The translations under genes were made by a program, and so were the position numbers. From assembly GCA_037043455.1 (NCBI GenBank), contig JAWPHD010011038.1:1-64000 (forward strand): a stretch of 64,000 nt of DNA. The letters are read 5' to 3'. Shown piece after piece: positions 1-13,647 of this stretch. This DNA comes from Cyrtodaria siliqua (lineage: Eukaryota; Mollusca; Bivalvia; Adapedonta; Hiatellidae). Position 1 is the first letter of the stretch; every line of letters begins with the position of its first letter. Under the pieces are notes generated by a model. It searched no databases and was not told the origin of the DNA. It saw nothing but the letters and a program-made list of their open reading frames with translations.

Positions 1-88
1 GTATTTTAAATATTATTGTTTTAACTTTTAATTCTTGTTTATCTTTTTCAGATTGATGTCCGGTACGTGCACATTCAAGCTTCAAGTC

Positions 89-3000
89 ATGAAGCCAGCT
101 CTTTTCACGTGCGATATTTGCAATACGACTTTAGGTCAGGTGATCAGCTCCACCGACACCTGAAAACCCTCCAGTGCGCTAAATCATCCTTATTAGATCG
201 CCTTAAAACCTTATCCGCACAAGAATACAGGCTTCTGTCCATTTGAACTTGAATATAGTGTGGACTGTGTGGAGAAAAATTTAATGATGGTGCAAAATTG
301 GAATTGCATATCTTCTTCCAAGTCGTGCACAGTTACCGATGAAGCTGCGGGCAATAATCCCGAAGATCATGCTACGTTTATGTGCGGGATTTGTCGGAGT
401 CCTTCAAATGGGACACAGAGCTCTCAGATCACATACAAAATGAACATAGCAGCCTAGTTTTGGAGTGCTTTGAAGAGCCACCAGTGGAATACACTTGTGG
501 AAAGTGCAATGCCGTTTTTCAGTCTACGTCTTCGTTAGAAGACCATGTAAAAGCTGCTGTGTGTGCAACGTCATCTGTGTACACTTGCGGCATATGTACG
601 CAGACTTTTTCAACAGCACAAGAGCTATTGTACATGTGCAAAATGCGTGTGGTGACAGTCCCCAACACACCCGTGTATGCGTGTGTGTATGTAGACAGAC
701 ATTTCCAACGTCAGACGTGCTGATCAAACATATGCAGATAGTTTGTGGTGCGCCTGCCATTAGAATAGCAACGAAGCAAGATCAAATCAGCAGAAGAACA
801 AAATGGAGCTATTGAAAACAATAGTTCCTTTACACAATCTGACATAGACACAATTTCTCAAGGTAGAGGAAGGAAAAAGAAAACTGCACGGTGTCACATC
901 AGAACAAAAAAAGTCATAAACAGAAAGAAAGATGAGCAAGAGAATTTAGAAGCTCAAACTGTAAATAAAACTCGTAGAGGAGGACGCAGAAAGGAAACAG
1001 AAATCTCCAAACTAGAAGTAACAAATGATGTAGTAGGAAAGAAGCACGAGAATTCAAAAGGGCAAAACAAAAATAATCAGACGAAAATAAACCTGGAGGT
1101 AGTAAAAATTATGAAAAAACAAATGGCAGGCCAGAAGAGAGGGAAGAAATATCTTCAACTATTCCAACAAACATTTTTCAAAGTGCTGATTTAGTAAACT
1201 TGCATTCAATCCCAAACTTTGAACAAAGTAATCAACATGCCCATCAGCAGGCTATGCCTAAAAAAACAGGGTCCACCTAATGTCAATATATTGGACCTTC
1301 ACAATTCTATCAAGTACAGAAGATCAAACTTGGGACAGGATTATAGTCACTAACTATGCCGGATCGAACTTTTCCATTGCAAAATGAGACACCAGTTCAA
1401 ATGGCAGAAGTACATACGCTTCAACAGTAAGGCCAAATATCAGGCTGTAAATCCTCGACATGGTCGCTCATTTCCTGGACATGAAAATAATACTTTATTT
1501 AACCATACTTCCATAAATCAAGGTATAAGAGTCAATTACCCGGTGCAGTTTCATACATCCATTGCAATTCAGGAACGATGTTCGGCAACAGTTGCACATA
1601 GAGCGAGACTGGTGCAACCTGGAGTTACGTAGCAATATTCAGGACAGCATCACAGCATGAAGAACAGAATGCTAGCACCATTGATTCGTCATGAGTCCTC
1701 CTCCTGCGCTACACAACCAGCAATATATCGACCGGAATCATCGACACATCTTGGACAACCACCATATCAACCGAAATCATCTACACATCTTGGTCAACCA
1801 CCATATCAACCGGAATCGTCTACACAACATGACAACCACCATATCGACTGGAATCATCTACACATCTTGGACAACCACCATATCGACAGGAATCATCCAC
1901 ACATCTTGGACAACCACCATATCAACCGGAATTGTCTACATATCTTGGACAACCACCATATCAACCGGAATCATCCACGCATATTGGACCGTCACAACCT
2001 GTATCATCAGGTATTAGACCGATTCAGCTACATGGTGCATCTTCTTTAAACTTAATGCTCAATGTCCTATATGTAAGAACCCCGGCAAACATTTGATGGT
2101 AAATATTTTTGTTATGGCTGCAACATAGTATTTACATGCCTGTCTGCTTACAAACAAATTTTGCAAGCAATATGGAGTTACAAGCTCACTTAAGTTTCCT
2201 GCAGGCAAAATTGAGATGAACAAATCTAATGGTATACTAACTGGTAACACGACTAGTCCCGACTGGGACATCAACCATACCTGAAAATGTGACGCATACC
2301 TTACCAACTTCTCGGCAAGGTGATGATACACCGGTTTCGAATCAAAAACAGTACGTATCATCAGGATCATCGTCAGCTAATGCCAACTTACCGGGCCTCG
2401 TACCTCTCTTCAGCTCTGTTAAACCAGGTGGCGCCGGGACAAGTTCACAAGTCATTTGTCGGAGTAGTACTGAAAACAACTCGCCGCCTGTATCCAACTC
2501 GCCATCAGTCAGGCCAGTCTTACAGATGGTTATCAAAATGAGGCTAACTCTCATGCAGTGGCAGTTACCACCGTGCCACTATCAAAAGATGCTGATCAAA
2601 TGTCAACAAAATCTTTATTGAAAGAAAATGAAGACGAAAATGTGATAAGTAATGGAGTACCACCACTAGCTTTATTGAAAAAATATCAAGTTTTCTCACT
2701 TGTAGCAATTGTCATAAGTTAATGGTAGCCAACAGACAAACTTTGGATTGTATTTACTGCGCAATGAAATCTCGAATTCATTGCTCTAGATTGTGTTGTG
2801 GCCACTGTTTCAGTTTTGGTTTAAATCTGTGTGCCAGCTGAATTTACATCTTCCACCTGTTTCCCTAACATCAAAAGCAAAATGTTGGAAAATCTAAATC
2901 ATGAAAGTTTGCAAGAAAATGTCAATGGCAAGAGCAGTGAAACCAAAATAGATGATAGCAACTTTTTACCAAAAGACAAAATCAAATAGGTACACATGCA

Positions 3001-6000
3001 AATGACTGTAATATTCAAGCTGTCAGATCCCCAAGAAAAAAAAATGACAAAAGCAAGGATCCTAAATACACTGTTTATGCAGAACATGATGTTGCAAATT
3101 TCTTGCAGAAAATGTTAACAAGATTGACAAACCAAATACATTGTTACACAAGGTAATAGCACACAAAGCTCCAAAGAAAGTGAAAACATACCTGTTGACA
3201 GTATCAAGAAAGAAAATGAAAACAAAGATTCTAGTAATAGTGTTAAGAAGAGTGACACCCAAATGACATTGTTACACAGATAACTCACAAAGTTCCGTAG
3301 ACTGTGAACACCCAATGCCTGTTGATAGTATTAAGAAAGAAAATGACAAAGAAGATTCTAGTAATAGTTTTGGCAAAGTCACTGACAACCCAACAAAATA
3401 ATGTGAATACATTCAGTTACCACAAACGAGAACACAATAAGGAACCCTGTCATCCTACCAATTTCAAACAAACGCAACAACATGTTTATAATGATGCGGA
3501 GAAAATGAAAATGTGTGTTGGCAAACTTAGAGATTTTGTCATGCAACACGCAGAACAAGTCAAGAGATTAAAGCCTTGTAGTGATTTTAGTACAGCTTTT
3601 AAAACATCACAAGTCAACACTTCAGTTAGGAGCACAAATCCTGAACTATCGGTTGAAAGCACTTTGAAAGATAGTAGGGCTGAAAGTTCAAACCTTTTAA
3701 AAATAAATACAACAAAAGAGCCAAAATATTGATAAACGATCTGAGAACATGAATGCTACTGTAAGAATGGGAAGTCAAACTTTATGTGAGGTTGGAAGAG
3801 TGTAGATTTGTGCAAAGGAGATGCAGCAAAAGTATCACCTCTCGAGATGGCGGTGAATAATACTAGTCATGATAATCCAATTGTACACCCATATGAAGTT
3901 TCCCACTTTATTTGATTGATTTAGCTAGAAAAAGCAGAAGGGTTAATTGTGAAAGCAAAAGTTTAGAAAAATCTGTTGTGATATCAGATGAGAGTGATTC
4001 AGAATCAGATACTTCTGACCATTTTGGTTATGAGGAAATAGATTTAGACGACACACTTAAAGATCCAGGTGAAGCTGATGCAGATAAAAATAGAACTGAT
4101 TTTAATGATGACTGTGAGGGTAGTAATGACTTAAAGAATCTTATGACACTGTTAAAAATGATGATGAAAGTCAGAGTATTGGAAATAGGTTGGAAATTAG
4201 TGACACAATGCTGCTTGCAGAAATAAGAAAAATACAGAGCTTGAAAGAAGTAGGAAAATTTCAATAGCTAGAAAAGCATATTGGGAAAGAAAGAAAAGGA
4301 TGCAAGAGCAGAGGAAAAAGAATTTTGCCAAAAAATGGAAACCACAATCAAAAGAAACTCTTGAAAATGATCATAAAGGTGTCAAACTTGACAGATTAAA
4401 GGTAAAAACAATGAAATTAGGCAAAAGATCTGATTCTATGAAAGAATTACGGAGTTGAACTTCGTGATATAGGTTCTCTTAGACAAGTAATGAAACTGAG
4501 TTTTGCAAGGTAGTCAACCCTAAAAGCAAGACAGCCACAGTTTTGTCAGAATTTGTGATTGAAACAGACAGTGACTCGAAATAGATGAACATTTTTAATC
4601 ATGATGTACACAAACAAAATAAATCTGTGAAGACAAACACTCAAAGAAATTCACTGTTGATGCTTTAATATCTAAACCAAATAATTCAAATTTGCCAACG
4701 AAAGAACATAAACATGAACAAAAACAACTGAAAAAAGTTCCCTCTGAAAAACCTAAACTTTCAATTCAAAGTATGAATCAAACAAATTGAGGAAAACTGA
4801 ACAAAGCGCTAAAAGAACACAATTTCCAAAGAAAATCACTTGTGATAATGTAATGTCTAAAACAAACAATTCAAATATGCCAAACAAGAACATGAAAAAA
4901 AAAACTGAAAAAAGTTCCCACTGAAAAAAATGAACTTTTAATTCAAAAATGAATCAAACAAACTTGAGAAAAAACTGAACAAAGTGCTAAAAGAACTCGG
5001 GTAAAGAAAAACTTGTCAGAAAAAAAGGAACATATTACTAAAAGTACAAAATCAAAGTTAATTTCCTCTGGAATAATTCAAACTCAATCGCCACTGTCTA
5101 CAAATGATTTAGAAAGAAAGGGAGGAAGAAAGAGAAAAAGTGATACACCAGGGTTTGGATAGAATCGAAATGATAAAAATGAGTAAAACTGAACATTTAC
5201 TTGCTGAACAAGCTGACACAAGGAAGAAAGCACCAGCAAGCCAGAGTGGACCAGCTGCAGATTCTGTTGCTTATGAATGTGGCATATGTAGTCAGAAGTT
5301 TCTTCCCTTTGAAGTGCTAACAAATCATATGCAGTCCCATGCCACTAAGCCAAATATTTCAAATGCCATTACAAGCAATGCGAACCGTTACTCCGTAAAG
5401 AAGCCAGACTTCTCTTGTTACAAATGTTCAGTGACTTTTCGAGATGAGACGGAACTAAGTTCAGCATCTGAAGAGTCACGAGAAGAGTGGTGAGGGTGAA
5501 CAGTTTGTGTGTGAGTCTGTCAGCTATGTCTGAAGTCAGCCCAGGCATTGATGGAACACATACGGTACATGCCCCAAAAGATGAGTTTGTTTGCGGACAG
5601 TGTAATGATGTGTTTTCTTCACACAGCACTAGAGAAACACATGGTACAACATGAGGACTGTGGTGGAAGAGTTTTTGTGTGGAATTTGTCAGACAAATTT
5701 TATATCTACAACGGATTTGGAAGTTCACATTCAGTCTCATTTTAATAAGACTGACATTGTTTACTCTCAAAAGTGCTCAAATTGTGACAAACAGTTTGCG
5801 TCAAAGTCTGAGTTTGATGAGGCAGGTTATATAAGATGTAAGGGTGCACTATCGTCCGATTTAGAATCTATTTCTTACAATTGTGAAAATGCAGAGAGGC
5901 ATTTAACAATGTGCTAAAATTACATATCCATAAAAGACCTGCAAAGGTAAAATTGACATGAAGGAAAATGAGACTGATACTAAAACTGCCACTAGGGAAC

Positions 6001-6156
6001 TGATGAAAAAAGGAAATTCTGACAAATCTAACGGAAACGGTGCTGTTAAAGATACAAAAGCTCGCAAGAGTCCTACTGGAAAAGTCGTAGTGATGTCGAA
6101 ACTTTTGAAATTATAAACCAAATTCTGTTTTCACTTATAGTTGGAAAGGAAATTAA
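89..6156 (+). pseudogene. Zinc-finger gene, copy A (frame broken by read-type indels)
   Basis: This is the counterpart of the gene at 27639-33716. The start ATG is at 89-91 and the stop TAA at 6154-6156. Many 1-base indels break the frame (for example near 400, 640, 1830, 2700, 3760 and 4450), leaving only short open stretches. Most indels are absent from copies B and C, which fits random sequencing error better than pseudogene decay. The copy is still useful: near 290, 300 and 2393 it keeps G bases that copy C lacks and copy B also has, so it helps recover the real reading frame. The call is an assembly duplicate and not a second gene. Confidence 0.85.
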
Positions 6157-9100
6157 TATTTAAGAAATAAAAAAAACTGAAAATAGTATGACATGATGTA
6201 CGTAAGCATTTATCACATAATTACATTTGGCAGTGTGGGGTTGTAATAGCCATAACCAGATTTATCGCAATACACTTGTGTAAATAAATATGCAAATGAA
6301 GGCCGCATCGTCATTCGGTCTTTTCCATTCAACTCGATGTGCATCAGAATTTGCCTCCATAGATTTCAGTAACCGTTTACAATATCTGATTACGGAAACA
6401 GACGAGGAATTCTGTGGTTTAATGTCGTACGGAGAAGATCGACTTGAAGATTGACTCAACATATAAGAATACGATGTTGTCACATGATAACGTCATATAG
6501 GCAGCTACAATAATAAATGTTCCTTATGAGACATTTTTGGAGTTGCGTGATATAAAATAGAATCTCAACATTCGTGCTTAATATTAATATTGAATTCATT
6601 AAATTTGCCAACTGTATTATTTGAAATTACACATTTTGTGTCACCAATGTAGCATGGCAGACACTTCAGGATTACTTTGTTAGGGTTGGCAGTGTCTCAG
6701 TGGATAGTATGGTATACTTGATATCCAGAGGACCCTGGTCCCTTATCCCGTGTGGTTGCCGGGGTAGAATACAATCACTGCAAATCCCGTTAGAGGCAGA
6801 GGGTAGGACACCCTACTTCATGTTCATTTTGTTCATTTTTAGAGCTCTACTGATCAGAGATCAGCAGAGCTTATGCCGTGGTGCGTCGTCCGGTCCGGGG
6901 TCTGTTCGTCCGATCGTAAACTTTTTTTGTAGCGACTACTCCTCTGAAACTACTGAATGGATTTTCATGAAACTAACAGAAATGTTGCCCATGAAGTCTA
7001 GTTGATCCTAGCAAAATTCATGTTGATGTGAAATCTAGATGGCCACCAAATCTAAAAATAGATTTTTAAAAAAGTTTGCAGTGACTTCTTCTTGAAAACT
7101 CTCTAAGTGATATTGATATGGGACTTTTTCTAAAATGATCAGCATGAGATGATGTTGGTCCTTGTCGAAAATCGTTTTGATTCGACGTTAAACATGGCTG
7201 CCAGCGGCCATCTTTGTTTACATAGAGTTATTTAGTAAAAACTTGTAGCGACGACTCGTCTAAACTACTCGACGGATTTCATGAAACTTCACAGGAATGT
7301 TGCTCTGGATGTCTAAATGATCCTAGCAACATTTCATGTTGGTCGGAAATTCAAGATGCCCACCACAGCTAAAAAAGATTTTCAAAAAACAAGTTTGTGC
7401 GAGTATTTCTTGAAAACGATAAGTGCTATTGATATGGGACTTTTTCTAAAATGATCAGTATGGAATGATGTTGATCCTTGTCGAAAATTATTTTGATGCA
7501 ACGTATAACATGGCCGCCAGTGGCCATCTTTGTTTACATTGAGTTATATAATGAAAACTTGTAGCGACTACTCCTCTGAAACTACTTAACGGATTTTCAT
7601 GAAACTTCACATGAATGTTGTTCTTGATGTCTTATTGATCCCAGCAAAACTTCAGTCGGCCGGAATTCAAGATGGCCGCCACGGCTAAAAATAGATTTTC
7701 AAAAAAAAGTTTGTAGCGACTACTTCTTGAAAACTATAGTAATATTGATATGGACTTTTTCTAAAATGATCAGCATGACAATGATGTTGGTCCTTGTCGA
7801 AATCTTTTTGATTCGATGTTTAACATGGCTGTCAGTGGCCATCTTTGTTTACAAAGAGTTATCTAGTACAAACTTGTAGCGACTTCTCTGTAACTACTCG
7901 ACCGATTTTCATGAAACTTCACAGGAATGTTGCTCTTGATGTCTTATTGATCTAGCAAAATTTCTGGTCGGCCGGAAATTCAAGATGGCGCCATGGTTAA
8001 ACATAGGTTTTCAGAAACAAGTTTGTAGCTATACTACTTCTTGAAAACTATAAGTGATATTGTGTCAAAAAATATTTTGATTTGACATTAAACATGGCCG
8101 CCCAGCCGGCCATCTTTGTTTACATAGAGTTATATAATGAAAACTTGTAGCGACTAATCCTCTGAAACTACTTGACGGATTTCATGAAACTTCACAGGCA
8201 TGCTGATATAGCTATCAAAAACCTATCAGTAGAGCTTCAAGGTCATTGACCTCTTGTTTTACAAACAGGATGTGTCGTATCAAGTTTTTTAACAAACAAG
8301 GTTGCCTTGTATTCCTCTAACCGTTCACTCACATTGTTTTCTTTTATAATGTGGGTTTAACTGAGGAACATATGTAATATTTAGAGATTAATACATGGGT
8401 GTTGCGTTATTGCCCATCATATCCTATTTGGCGAGGGCCGATATGACTTCAATAATGCATCACCCATGTTTTAATCTTTCTCGTATATATCCACATTTTC
8501 AATAGGATTTTATCTCTATTTATATCAGTGGATATAAAACTGTTCGAGCTACTGACTATTCATAAAATAGAAATAACAAAAATAAATGGACGAAAAAACG
8601 TCACGTCGAGTACATCATGTTATGACGGGTTAACTTCAAATTTATACAGGGTAAGAACAAAAGCAATTCTATGAAAAATAATAATAATAGTAATGGTCGA
8701 TGACCGTGCCAGTATGGATATACAGTATCGGCTCTGTCCACATGACCTAAGTTTGGCTTATCTGATATGGCTCAAGAGTTTATTGTAGCATAATTTTGTG
8801 CATATTGTGGGCCAAAAATGTGTACATAAAATTCACATTATATACTTTTCGTTGTGCAATGTTGAATGTTGACTGATTGTAACCTTGCTGGAAACCTCAG
8901 GAACCCAATGAACTTAACTTCATGCAGTATTTGTTAGCTGTACTGGCCAAGGGCCAGCAGAGCTTATGGGATGGTGTGTTGTCCGTTCGTCTTCGTCCGT
9001 CCGTTGTCGTTGTCTGGTAACTTTTACCTCGTTACCAAACTTTAACAGATGTTAATATCAATGAAAGCTCGGACAATTTCGAAAACCCGCGAGATCAGAC

Positions 9101-12100
9101 CAGTAGCAGCAGAGTTAATGGCTCTTGATTTAGTTAAAAATGCTATATTTTGCTTTGTTAAGACGATAGGGCCTTCATTTGTCATCCGATTGTTACTAAA
9201 CTTTACCAGATTGTTATATAAATGAAAGCTCGGACAAGTTCGAAAAGCAACCAGAGCGGACCAGTAACAGCGGAGTTGTGGCCCTTGATTTAGTTAAAAA
9301 TGCTGTATTTTGCATTGTTAAGACGATAGGGCCTCATTTTCCATTCGATCTTTACCAAACTTTACCAGATTGTTACTATCAATAAAAGCTCAGACAAATT
9401 CATAAACCAGGTAGATTGGACCAGTAACAACTGAGTTGTGGCCCTTGATTTAGTTAAAAATGCTATAACTTTGCCAGATAAAACTATGACAAGTTTGAAA
9501 CCAGCCAGATTGGACCATTTACAGGCTTTCTACCGTTCCTACTTTTTCCTACTTTTCCTACTTTTTCCTACTTTTTTAACAGCCTCCTACTTTTTCTACT
9601 TTTTCATGAAAACCTCCTACTATTCACTACTTTTTGAGAATTGTTTTTCATGAAAAATTAGAAAAATTGCCTCTTTTGTTAGTTTCTTTGCAGCATAAGA
9701 CCAAATGGTGTCCAACTGACAGGTTTCTGTTGATGAAAGCTGTTCCAAAGATGTCCCTCACTGGTTTACATCATTTGTCATAAAGGTTGAGCAGGGGCGG
9801 ATCCAGGATTTCAGCTTAGAGGGGGCGTAAGATTTTGTCAATTTTCTGGTCCGTTATAGCCTCATAAAACGGTTGCGGTAGTGCATTGATAGGGGTAAAT
9901 AAGTGCGTTTTCAAATAAAAGTAGTTAACAATGTGTAATTAAACCCACTCATTAGACATTATGCGTCGAGCGAGCGAAGCGAGCGAAAAAATAATTTATA
10001 CTGAGGGCGTGCATCGAAATTGTTTGATATTTTATCTACAGTAACATGGACATACATGTATGAATAAAAAAAGTCCGTTTTCAAATAAAAGGGATTAACA
10101 ATGTGTTAATTAAACCACTCATTAGTTATTATGCGTCGAGCAGCAAAGCGAGCAAAAAAATAATCTACTGAGGGCGTGCATCGAAATTGTTTGGTATTTT
10201 ATCTACAGTAACATGGACATACATGTATGAATATAAAAAGTCCGTTTTCAAATAAAAAGGATTTAACAATGTGTTAACTAAACCACTCATTAGTCATTAT
10301 GCGTCGAGCGAAGCGAAGGCGAGCGATAAAATATTTTATACTGAGGGCTTGCATCGAAATTGTTTGATATTGTATCTACAGTAACAATGGACATACATGT
10401 AAAAAAACTTACCTTGGTCGATTTTAGGGGGGGGCATACGCCGCTTCCGCCCCCCCCTAAATCCGCCCATGTTGAGGGACATTGGTGGCAACATATTTCA
10501 ACAACAGAAAACTTGTCAAGCAAAGAGAAAATACATAGATGTATCAGTGTAAGAAATTGCATTATTAAAGACCATCAAGGTATGTTTTAGCTTGTATATT
10601 CATCTCTGAGCTTATACTGAATGCAGACACTAAACTTATATAACCAAGATTTTTTCCTACTTTTTTGTCGAAAACTTCCTACCTTTTCCTACTTTTCTGT
10701 CTGGAAACCTCCTACTTTTCCCTACTTTTTTGTCAGAGGCTGGTAGAAAGCCTGCATTTACACCAAGTTATGGCCGTTGAATTTCTGAAATAAGCTTTAT
10801 TTTGGCCTCATTAAGATGAAAGGGTCTTCATTTGGCCAGATTTCAGTGAAACTTTTCAGAGATGATCAGTATCAAGCCTAGTTGTACATATCGTCGCCAT
10901 GTTCCGGTTGAATGATTTTGGAGTTCTGACCCTTAAAACTTGTCCTTACTAATTCCCTGAACCCCTGGCCGGATTTAAACAAAAACTTTCTAGGGATGAT
11001 CACTTCTAGGTCTAGTTGTGCAAGTCGATCACCGTGTCTGGTTGAATGATTTTTGGCAGAGTTATGGCCCTTTAAAGTTTTTTTTACACAAACTTTGTCT
11101 GGACTAGTTCTCCTGAACCCCTCGCCAGATTTCAATGAAACTTTACAGGGATGATCGCACCAAGCTAGTTGTGCATATCATCGTCGCATCCTGGTTTACA
11201 GAATTTTGGCATACTGGTAGTTATGGCCTTTAATTTTTTTTGATACACAAACATTTTCTGGGCTAGTTCTGAACCCCTGGTTGGATTTCAGCGAAGCTTG
11301 ACAGGAATAATCAGCATCAAGCCTATGTTGTGCATATCATCGCCATATCCGGTTAAATGATTTTTAGCAGAGTTATGGCCCTTTAAAGGTTTTAATTGAC
11401 AAACTTTTTCCGGATTAGTCTCATCTGAACTCCTTGCCGGATTTCAACGAATCTCGGTGGGGGGTGATCAGTACCAAGCCTAGTTGCCGTGTTCTGGTTG
11501 AAGGCATTTTTGCAGCGTTATGACCCCTTAAAGGTTTTAATACACTAACTTTGTACAGACCTCGGGATTTCAGCGATACTTGGCAGGGATGATCAGTACC
11601 AAGTCTAGTTGCGTATATCATCGCCATGTTCCGGTTGAATGATATTGAAAGAAGTATGGCCCCTTAAAGTATACATAAACTTTATCTTTAGCCAGTAGAG
11701 CATCCACAGCCCTCTTGGCTCTCTTGTTATTAAGTTTCAGGTCATTTTCACTGTTCCTTTCTGTGGAACTATAAATAATTTGGATATTCATAATTATCAT
11801 GTACATTGTGTCAAATACGTTTTAAAATTATTCTTTTATACTACATTTTAATCTGATGATATATTCACAAGTATCGTTGTTTTTATCGTGTATGTTTGAA
11901 GTTATTGTCAGATATCGTTTTGAACAAGTGTTGTGAGAGACTGTTTTGTACAAAAATACTGTCAGAGAAGGTTTTGAACAAACTACATACTGGTAATTGA
12001 GTTTTTCTTTACTTTACTAAAAAGTTCTATAAAACATTCTTGGAGTATGAAAGATTTGTATATTTCAAACTGCAGAACAGCTAGACTATCCATGCTAGAC

Positions 12101-13556
12101 TGCATGTCCGGACGTCTGCACGAGTCTAGCCGCCAGGTCCAGACACGTACACACTTGAGTCCAGCCTCCTGGTCAGGACGCTTAGACCCAGAGTCTAGCT
12201 TCCAGGTCCGGATGTTTCGACCCAAAGTCTGGCCTACAGGGTCCGAACATTTAGACCCAGAGTCTGGCTCCAGGTCCAGATGTCTAGGCTCCAGGTCCAG
12301 ATGTTTAGACCAGAGTCTAGCCTCCTGGTCTGGATGTCTATGCTAACGAGTCTAGCCTCAATGTCTGGATGTAAAGCTCATAGTGTGACAAACAGTATTT
12401 GGCTTTTATAGAGTGTGAGTGAATATGCAAAAGTGGATAGATAAAGCATGCCATGTAAATGTGTCTGTTTAATTTTTAAGGTTTGTTTTACTACAGATAT
12501 ATAAACTTAATAAATACGAATACCGAATTCATGGAATTGTCCTTTTATTACTCCGCAATCTTCAGGGCTGGCGTGGCGTAGCGGTAGCGCGGCGGATTTT
12601 GTAACCGGAGGCCCGGGTTCAATCCTCCGTGGTGCCACTGAGTTCCGTCGGTGTGTTCTTCGGCAAGACACTTTCCCTTAGCCCCGTCCGTCGGATGGGG
12701 ACGTAAACCAGGCGGTCCCGTTGTATCGGTCTATCCTCCGAGCACGTTAAAGACCATAGGAATCTATTCGATAATAAGAGTAGGGCAGGTTCCCGATTCC
12801 TATGTATCCTTCCCCTCTCTCTGGGGCGGCTCTAAATAACCTATACTGTGTTGATGAGCCGTTAAACTACATTCAATTCAATTCATTTTCATCCAGTAAA
12901 CAAGAGTCGACATTATGAAGTAAAAGTGACATTGTGTTAAAAGGCAAATGTACTGTTTGTGTACTGATGTTCGGGGAAGCATAAAATTATGTCGCCTCTT
13001 GTCCATCTGTCCGCTGTTCTTAACTGGAGCATAACTTGAAAACTACTAACACAGTGTGACTGGAATGAAACTTCAGCACAATAATTGCAGTCTATGGGAA
13101 GAAATGCAAAGCACAAAAACCCTACCTCTATTTCATATAAATTATGAATTATTACCTTTATTATTACTCTACCAAGGGCCAGCAGAGCTTATGGGATGGC
13201 GAGTTGTCCGTTAACTTTTGTCTCGTTAAGACGATAGAGTCTTCATTTTTAATCTGATCTTTACAACCTTTACCAGTTTGTTAATATCAATTAAAGCTCA
13301 GACAAGTTCGAAAACCAGCCAGATCTGGCCACTAACAGCGAAATTATGGCCCTTAATTTAGTTAAAAATGCTATTTTTGCCTCGTTAAGACGATAGGGCC
13401 TTCATTTTTCATCCGATCTTTCCCAAACTTTACCAGATTGTTAATGTCAATGAAAGCTCGGACATGTCCGGAAACCAGCCAGATCAGACCAGTAACAGCT
13501 GAGTTCCTTTTTGTTTACCTTTACATAAGTGTTTAAATAAATTGTTATATTTGGCA
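6157..13556 (+). other. Copy A of the 3' flanking repeat block
   Basis: This is an error-rich version of 33717-41136. Counterparts of the copy C elements are HINE-1 at about 6842-8258, HINE-2 at about 8936-11730, the CAGGCTTTCTACC element at about 9525-10755, the tRNA-like SINE at about 12564-12890, and the first part of HINE-3 from about 13167. No independent gene was seen. Confidence 0.85.
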
Positions 13557-13647
13557 ATACTCGCATAAGCTCACTAACAACAAACAACGGATGGAGGAGG
13601 ACAGTGAGGCTTTTATTTAAAAAAAATAAACTTTAAATGCGCAGTAT
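13557..13647. other. Residual PacBio SMRTbell adapter at the A/B fold-back
   Basis: Positions 13566-13611 read as a noisy copy of the reverse complement of the SMRTbell hairpin adapter. A CTC-rich stem remnant is followed by AACAACAAACAACGGA, then TGGAGGAGGA, then a GTGAGG stem remnant; the adapter loop is an AAC-repeat, CGG, then a GGA-repeat between CTCTCTC and GAGAGAG stems. It sits at the exact centre of the A/B inverted repeat. The short flanks 13557-13565 and about 13612-13647 are partly each other's complement (ATACTCGCAT / ATGCGCAGTAT), so they are the last bases of the insert, and they do not match copy C. The adapter sequence is known from memory and was not searched. Confidence 0.92.

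Larger units (their letters stand above)
1..13556 (+). repeat. Copy A of a 13.6-kb triplicated segment (error-rich, probably raw read)
   Basis: This stretch matches 27548-41136 from end to end in the same orientation, but with frequent single-base insertions and deletions spread over coding and non-coding DNA alike. It starts within a couple of bases of the point where copy B ends (the equivalent of 27547/27548) and stops at TTTGGCA, after which it no longer matches copy C. Random indels without a bias for silent sites suggest uncorrected long-read sequence and not an old duplication. Its genes and repeats should not be counted as extra loci. Confidence 0.9.

Noticed and set aside
89..6156. 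Zinc-finger paralogues in copies A and B
   Set aside because: Differences from copy C are scattered indels with almost no shared substitutions, unlike gene divergence.
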